In this document: positions 52,265 to 55,150 of the stretch, one piece after another
Position numbering within the stretch: the stretch's first letter is position 1
Layout of the letters: every line of letters begins with the position of its first letter
Source: Clostridia bacterium
GTDB taxonomy: Bacteria > Bacillota > Clostridia > Oscillospirales > Acutalibacteraceae
Assembly: GCA_017548045.1 (NCBI GenBank)
Contig: JAFYNR010000010.1
Location: forward strand, 99,271 to 154,420
Reading direction: 5' to 3'
DNA length: 55,150 nt
Made by a program: the position numbers and the translations under genes
The notes under the pieces: model-generated
Seen by the model: only the letters and a program-made list of their open reading frames with translations
The model's database searches: none
Told to the model about the DNA's origin: nothing

Positions 52265-52537
52265 GCATTTTCCTCCCTTAAATTTAAGGAATATCTATTT
52301 GCATTAAGCAAGTGAACATCACCTGCTATAATAGCCTGAATTTTACAAGCAATTTGCAAAATTTCGTCAAATCAAAAATTATATTTTTCCTTTGCAGGGG
52401 TCGATGCTCGCACCGACCTTTTTCCGCAGGGTCGATGAAAGCATCGGCCCCTGCTTTGGGGTAAAAATTTAATCTTCAATTATGGCGTTGCCCACAGAGG
52501 AGCCGGAGCTCCTCCGTGGGAATAATTTTAAGTATGA
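52265..52537 (-). other. 273-bp intergenic region with palindromic repeat element
   Basis: It separates two giant genes. It holds the palindromic element at 52394-52454 and a hairpin CCCAC-GAGGAGC / GCTCCTC-GTGGG (52490-52519, one mismatch) after the stop of the partial gene. It also holds AT-rich DNA upstream of the 2337-residue gene that should contain its promoter, but no well-spaced pair of hexamers was found. Confidence 0.5.
52394..52454. repeat. GGTCGATG-type intergenic palindrome
   Basis: GCAGGGGTCGATGCT (52394-52408) and AGCATCGGCCCCTGC (52440-52454) form a 15-bp inverted repeat with one G-T pair. Each half also contains its own smaller hairpin around (A/G)GGTCGATG. This is typical of dispersed, noncoding palindromes in clostridial genomes. 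On the minus strand it is followed by AAAGGAAAAATATAATTTTT, so it may also terminate the partial gene. Confidence 0.65.
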
Positions 52538-55150
52538 TTAGGAAACTCTACCTGTTATCTGGCTAAGAGTTGCACCGACAATTACTCGGTCAACAAGTGC
52601 ACCGTCGTCACCTGTAAGTCTTCTGTCACCGTTAAGGTTTGCAGCTCTGTAAATATATTCAACTCTTGTTCTCAAAGCTGACCATGTAGGCTTAAGAATT
52701 TCCTTATCGATGGCAGAACTATCGTCTGCCATAACTCTTGCGTTACCGTCGACATCACCGAAGATTACAACGTAGAAGGTTTCAACAGGTGCTGATGTGT
52801 CAGCATTGTCATAAACTTCAACCTTGGTACCTGTACCGAGACGTCCGCTTACAGCAGGAGTTACAACTGCATAACCGTCACCAAGAACCTGAACATAAGT
52901 TGCCAGAAGAACTGAATCTCTCTGACCGGTTCTGAGACCGTAGATAAGGTTCTTTGTGCTGTCTGTTGTTGCAACAAACTCGTCTGTTACGGTGTAACCG
53001 TCATTGTATGACTCGATAGCGCCGTTTCTTTCGATCATCGTTGTTGAGCCTGCCTTGGGAACAAGCTTAACAGCTACCTTCTTGTATACTGCGTAGTATT
53101 CGGTTGCAACGCCTTCGCCCATTGTGATTGCTGTTGTGTCAATTACTTCGCCGCCTTCGGTTGTTGACCAGCCGAGGAAGATCCAGTATTTTTCACTGAT
53201 TTCAGCGTGTGCGGGGAATGTGATTTCTTCGCCGAAGTTAACTTCTGCCTCTGATGCCTTTTCTGCTACGTCTGTCTTCCAGGGTGTTGCAGTTGTTGCT
53301 TCGTAATCATAGAAGGTTACGTTTGCAGCACTGCGCTCGAAGATTGCGTAGTAAACAAGGTTTTCAGCGGGCATCTTTGCATCGGTATTTTCAACATCAA
53401 GGATGTTGCCGTCTGCATCAATCCAATGAACGAATGCCCAACCGTCCTTATCGGGCTCTGAAGGATATTCAAGAGGCTCACCGAAGGTTACGTTGAATAC
53501 TTCGTAGGGTTCTGTTGTTTCGTCTACGTAATCAACATAGTAAGTGATTGTGTAGAAGTCAACTGTTTCTGACCAGATAGCTGTGAAGGTCATACCTTCT
53601 TCATCCATTGTACCTACCATGGGATCCCAGCCGAGGAAGTCATAGCCTTCCTTAACGGGAGCGGCAGGTGCAGGAATTTCGCTGTCGAAAGCAACCATTA
53701 CTTCGTAGGTGCCTGTGCCGTCTGCAAACTCACCGCCGTCTGCATTGAAGATTGCCTTGTATTCGTTAGCGGTTGTCTTTGCATAAAGCTTTGTTACGCC
53801 TGTTGTGTAGGTTGTGCCTTCAACGAAGGGAACGGTGCAATCTGCATCTGTGTACCAGGCGCTGAGTGAGTAGCCTGTGGGTACTGTGTAACCGGGAACA
53901 GCTGTTGAAATTACCTGACCGTATTCGCAGGAAACTGCACCTACGGGAATGCCGTTTACGTAATAAATTACGTCTGCGGTTGTGATTTCAAATACTGCTG
54001 TGTAGGTTACTGCCTTTGCAGGCATTGTGGTATCTGCCTTAAGATATTCGCCCTTTTCGTTTGCCCAACCAATGAAGCGGTAGCCTTCCTTGCCGGGATC
54101 TGCAGGAGCTTCAATCTTTGAACCGTAAGCAACTTCCTTCTGCTCAACTGTTGCACCGTCTGAAACGAAGGTTACAGTGTAGTTGATGGGAGTGAATACG
54201 GGAGTGATAACGATTTCATCGTTTTCGTCGGTAGGTACTGTGTAGGGGAATTCAACCTCGTTGCCGTCCTCATCAACCCAACCGGTATGTTCCATACCTT
54301 CGGGCTCTGTGGGAGCTGTGGGCTCTGCGATTTCTTCACCGTAGTAGTAAGTATCCTTATCGCCGTTTACGATAACTGTTATCTGATCGCGTGTGTAGCG
54401 AACTACGAGAACTGTTGTGCCGTCGCCGTTGATTACGCCGCTGATTGTGTTAGCGTCTGCATCGTAGTTTGTGCCGGATTCGAAGGTGAAGCCTTCATAA
54501 TCCTTAACAGCGTACTTAGCAGTGTCGCCTGCTGTGCCTGTGAATTCTTCTGTGCTTACAAGCTCATAAGTTTCACCGTCGGTTGCCATCTTATAAGTTT
54601 CAACCTTATAAACGATACCGTCGTTAGCTTCGAATACTGCGTAGTAATCTGCACCGTCAACCGTCATTTCGGTAAGTGCGGGATCCCAGTTCTTGAAGGT
54701 GTAACCGGGCTTAGCATTCGTTACGTCGGGAGCAACGGGAACCTTGCCGAAGTCTGTGGCAACTGTTGCGATAACGTTACCGTCAACGTAGAACTTAGCG
54801 TCGTACTGATTAACGGTGAATGTACCGCTGATTACGATGTTTTCAGCAGGCATTGTTGCAGGAGCAACCTTATCCCAACCGCTGAATGTGTAACCTTCCT
54901 TAACGGGAGCTTCGAGAGCTGTTACATCTGAACCGTAAACATAGCTTTCAACCTTGTGCTCTGCACCGTCTACCATATAGGTGATGGTGTAAGTGTTGAT
55001 TGAGAATGTACCGCTGATTACGATGTTTTCGGCAGGCATTGTTGCAGGAGCAACCTTATCCCAACCGCTGAATGTGTAACCTTCCTTAACGGGAGCTTCG
55101 AGAGCTGTTACATCTGAACCGTAAACATAGCTTTCAACCTTGTGCTCTGC
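52538..55150 (-). CDS. Secreted InlB-B repeat protein with dockerin-like C-terminus, 5' end outside window (at least 870 aa)
   Basis: The frame is open to the right edge of the window, so the ATG at 55037-55039 is internal and the signal peptide is not visible. About nine InlB-B type repeats can be counted (YTFSGWDK, YTFKNWDP, YRFIGWAN, YDFLGWDP and others) plus one MucBP-like module with VETYKMATDGETYE. The C-terminal unit has GTGTKVEVYDN, the loops GDVDGNARVMADDSS and ANLNGDRRLTGDDG, and the tail TLSQITGRVS. It is the same architecture as the two genes downstream and lies 273 nt before the next one on the same strand. The two repeats at the edge are nearly identical at DNA level. Confidence 0.85.
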   Translation of the reverse strand, partial: AEHKVESYVYGSDVTALEAPVKEGYTFSGWDKVAPATMPAENIVISGTFSINTYTITYMVDGAEHKVESYVYGSDVTALEAPVKEGYTFSGWDKVAPATMPAENIVISGTFTVNQYDAKFYVDGNVIATVATDFGKVPVAPDVTNAKPGYTFKNWDPALTEMTVDGADYYAVFEANDGIVYKVETYKMATDGETYELVSTEEFTGTAGDTAKYAVKDYEGFTFESGTNYDADANTISGVINGDGTTVLVVRYTRDQITVIVNGDKDTYYYGEEIAEPTAPTEPEGMEHTGWVDEDGNEVEFPYTVPTDENDEIVITPVFTPINYTVTFVSDGATVEQKEVAYGSKIEAPADPGKEGYRFIGWANEKGEYLKADTTMPAKAVTYTAVFEITTADVIYYVNGIPVGAVSCEYGQVISTAVPGYTVPTGYSLSAWYTDADCTVPFVEGTTYTTGVTKLYAKTTANEYKAIFNADGGEFADGTGTYEVMVAFDSEIPAPAAPVKEGYDFLGWDPMVGTMDEEGMTFTAIWSETVDFYTITYYVDYVDETTEPYEVFNVTFGEPLEYPSEPDKDGWAFVHWIDADGNILDVENTDAKMPAENLVYYAIFERSAANVTFYDYEATTATPWKTDVAEKASEAEVNFGEEITFPAHAEISEKYWIFLGWSTTEGGEVIDTTAITMGEGVATEYYAVYKKVAVKLVPKAGSTTMIERNGAIESYNDGYTVTDEFVATTDSTKNLIYGLRTGQRDSVLLATYVQVLGDGYAVVTPAVSGRLGTGTKVEVYDNADTSAPVETFYVVIFGDVDGNARVMADDSSAIDKEILKPTWSALRTRVEYIYRAANLNGDRRLTGDDGALVDRVIVGATLSQITGRVS
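54820..55150 (-). repeat. Nearly identical 186-bp tandem repeat units at the window edge
   Basis: The stretch from about 54820 recurs 186 bp later (for example CATTGTTGCAGGAGCAACC at 54851 and 55037) with only a few differences, and it continues to the last base. Each unit encodes one 62-residue InlB-B repeat. Other repeats in these genes are far more diverged, so this pair is recent. Confidence 0.9.

Noticed and set aside
35146-55150. Periodic repeats that might be a CRISPR array or satellite
   Set aside because: The repeats are long, diverged, in one continuous reading frame and keep protein motifs; they are coding modules.

Overview
The window reads as a chromosomal segment of an anaerobic, spore-forming, diderm-negative Bacillota, most likely a gut-associated member of the Clostridia (Oscillospirales/Eubacteriales type). 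The reasons are: a dcw cluster with mraZ at its head, an FtsI-type PBP with PASTA domains (SpoVD-like), a MurE with the DAP-type DNPR signature, the spore genes gpr and spoVAE, strong AGGAGG-type ribosome binding sites, and sigma-A promoters with near-invariant 17-bp spacers. No rRNA, tRNA, CRISPR array, transposase or phage gene was seen.

Region 1 (1-16300) is mostly single-gene transcription units for sugar and ion handling: the 3' end of a DegT-type aminotransferase, a GH38 alpha-mannosidase, a D-lactate dehydrogenase, two GPH/MFS-type sugar symporters (one carrying a roughly 300-residue coiled-coil tail), a cytoplasmic GtaA/DUF4965-type protein, a SulP anion transporter, a DUF2812 membrane protein, and an FGGY sugar kinase divergent from the tailed transporter. 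Two small envelope genes (a lipoprotein and a two-TM protein) close the region. Nearly every gene has its own promoter and a hairpin terminator.

Region 2 (16350-31000, minus strand) is the division and cell wall cluster, transcribed mraZ-rsmH-ftsL-spoVD-murE-murF-mraY-ftsW-murG-murA-divIB(ftsQ)-ftsZ. A near-consensus promoter overlaps four 10-bp tandem AGG repeats that look like MraZ operator boxes. Many genes overlap by 4-8 bp or abut. murD, normally between mraY and ftsW, is absent, as are murC, murB and ftsA. ftsZ has its own promoter.

Region 3 (31070-34750) holds gpr, rpsT, an unannotated 51-residue Cys-rich membrane peptide with a perfect consensus promoter, spoVAE, acpP and nagA. A 400-bp gene-free stretch follows (34746-35145). 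It is packed with hairpins, GTAAAG/CTTTAC inverted repeats and DnaA-box-like nonamers.

Region 4 (35146-55150, minus strand) is 20 kb of three consecutive giant secreted repeat proteins (3315 aa, 2337 aa and at least 870 aa, the last running off the window). Each is built from InlB-B/Listeria-Bacteroides type beta repeats interleaved with a second, MucBP-like module that carries an M-D-T-x-G-x-Y signature. Each ends in the same unit of about 170-190 residues: a small beta domain, a dockerin-like pair of Asp-rich loops, and a conserved Q-(V/I)-T-G-(R/K) tail. The proteins have signal peptides but no LPxTG signal, so the C-terminal unit is the best candidate for surface attachment or assembly. 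This array and the odd noncoding region beside it are the least conventional parts of the window.
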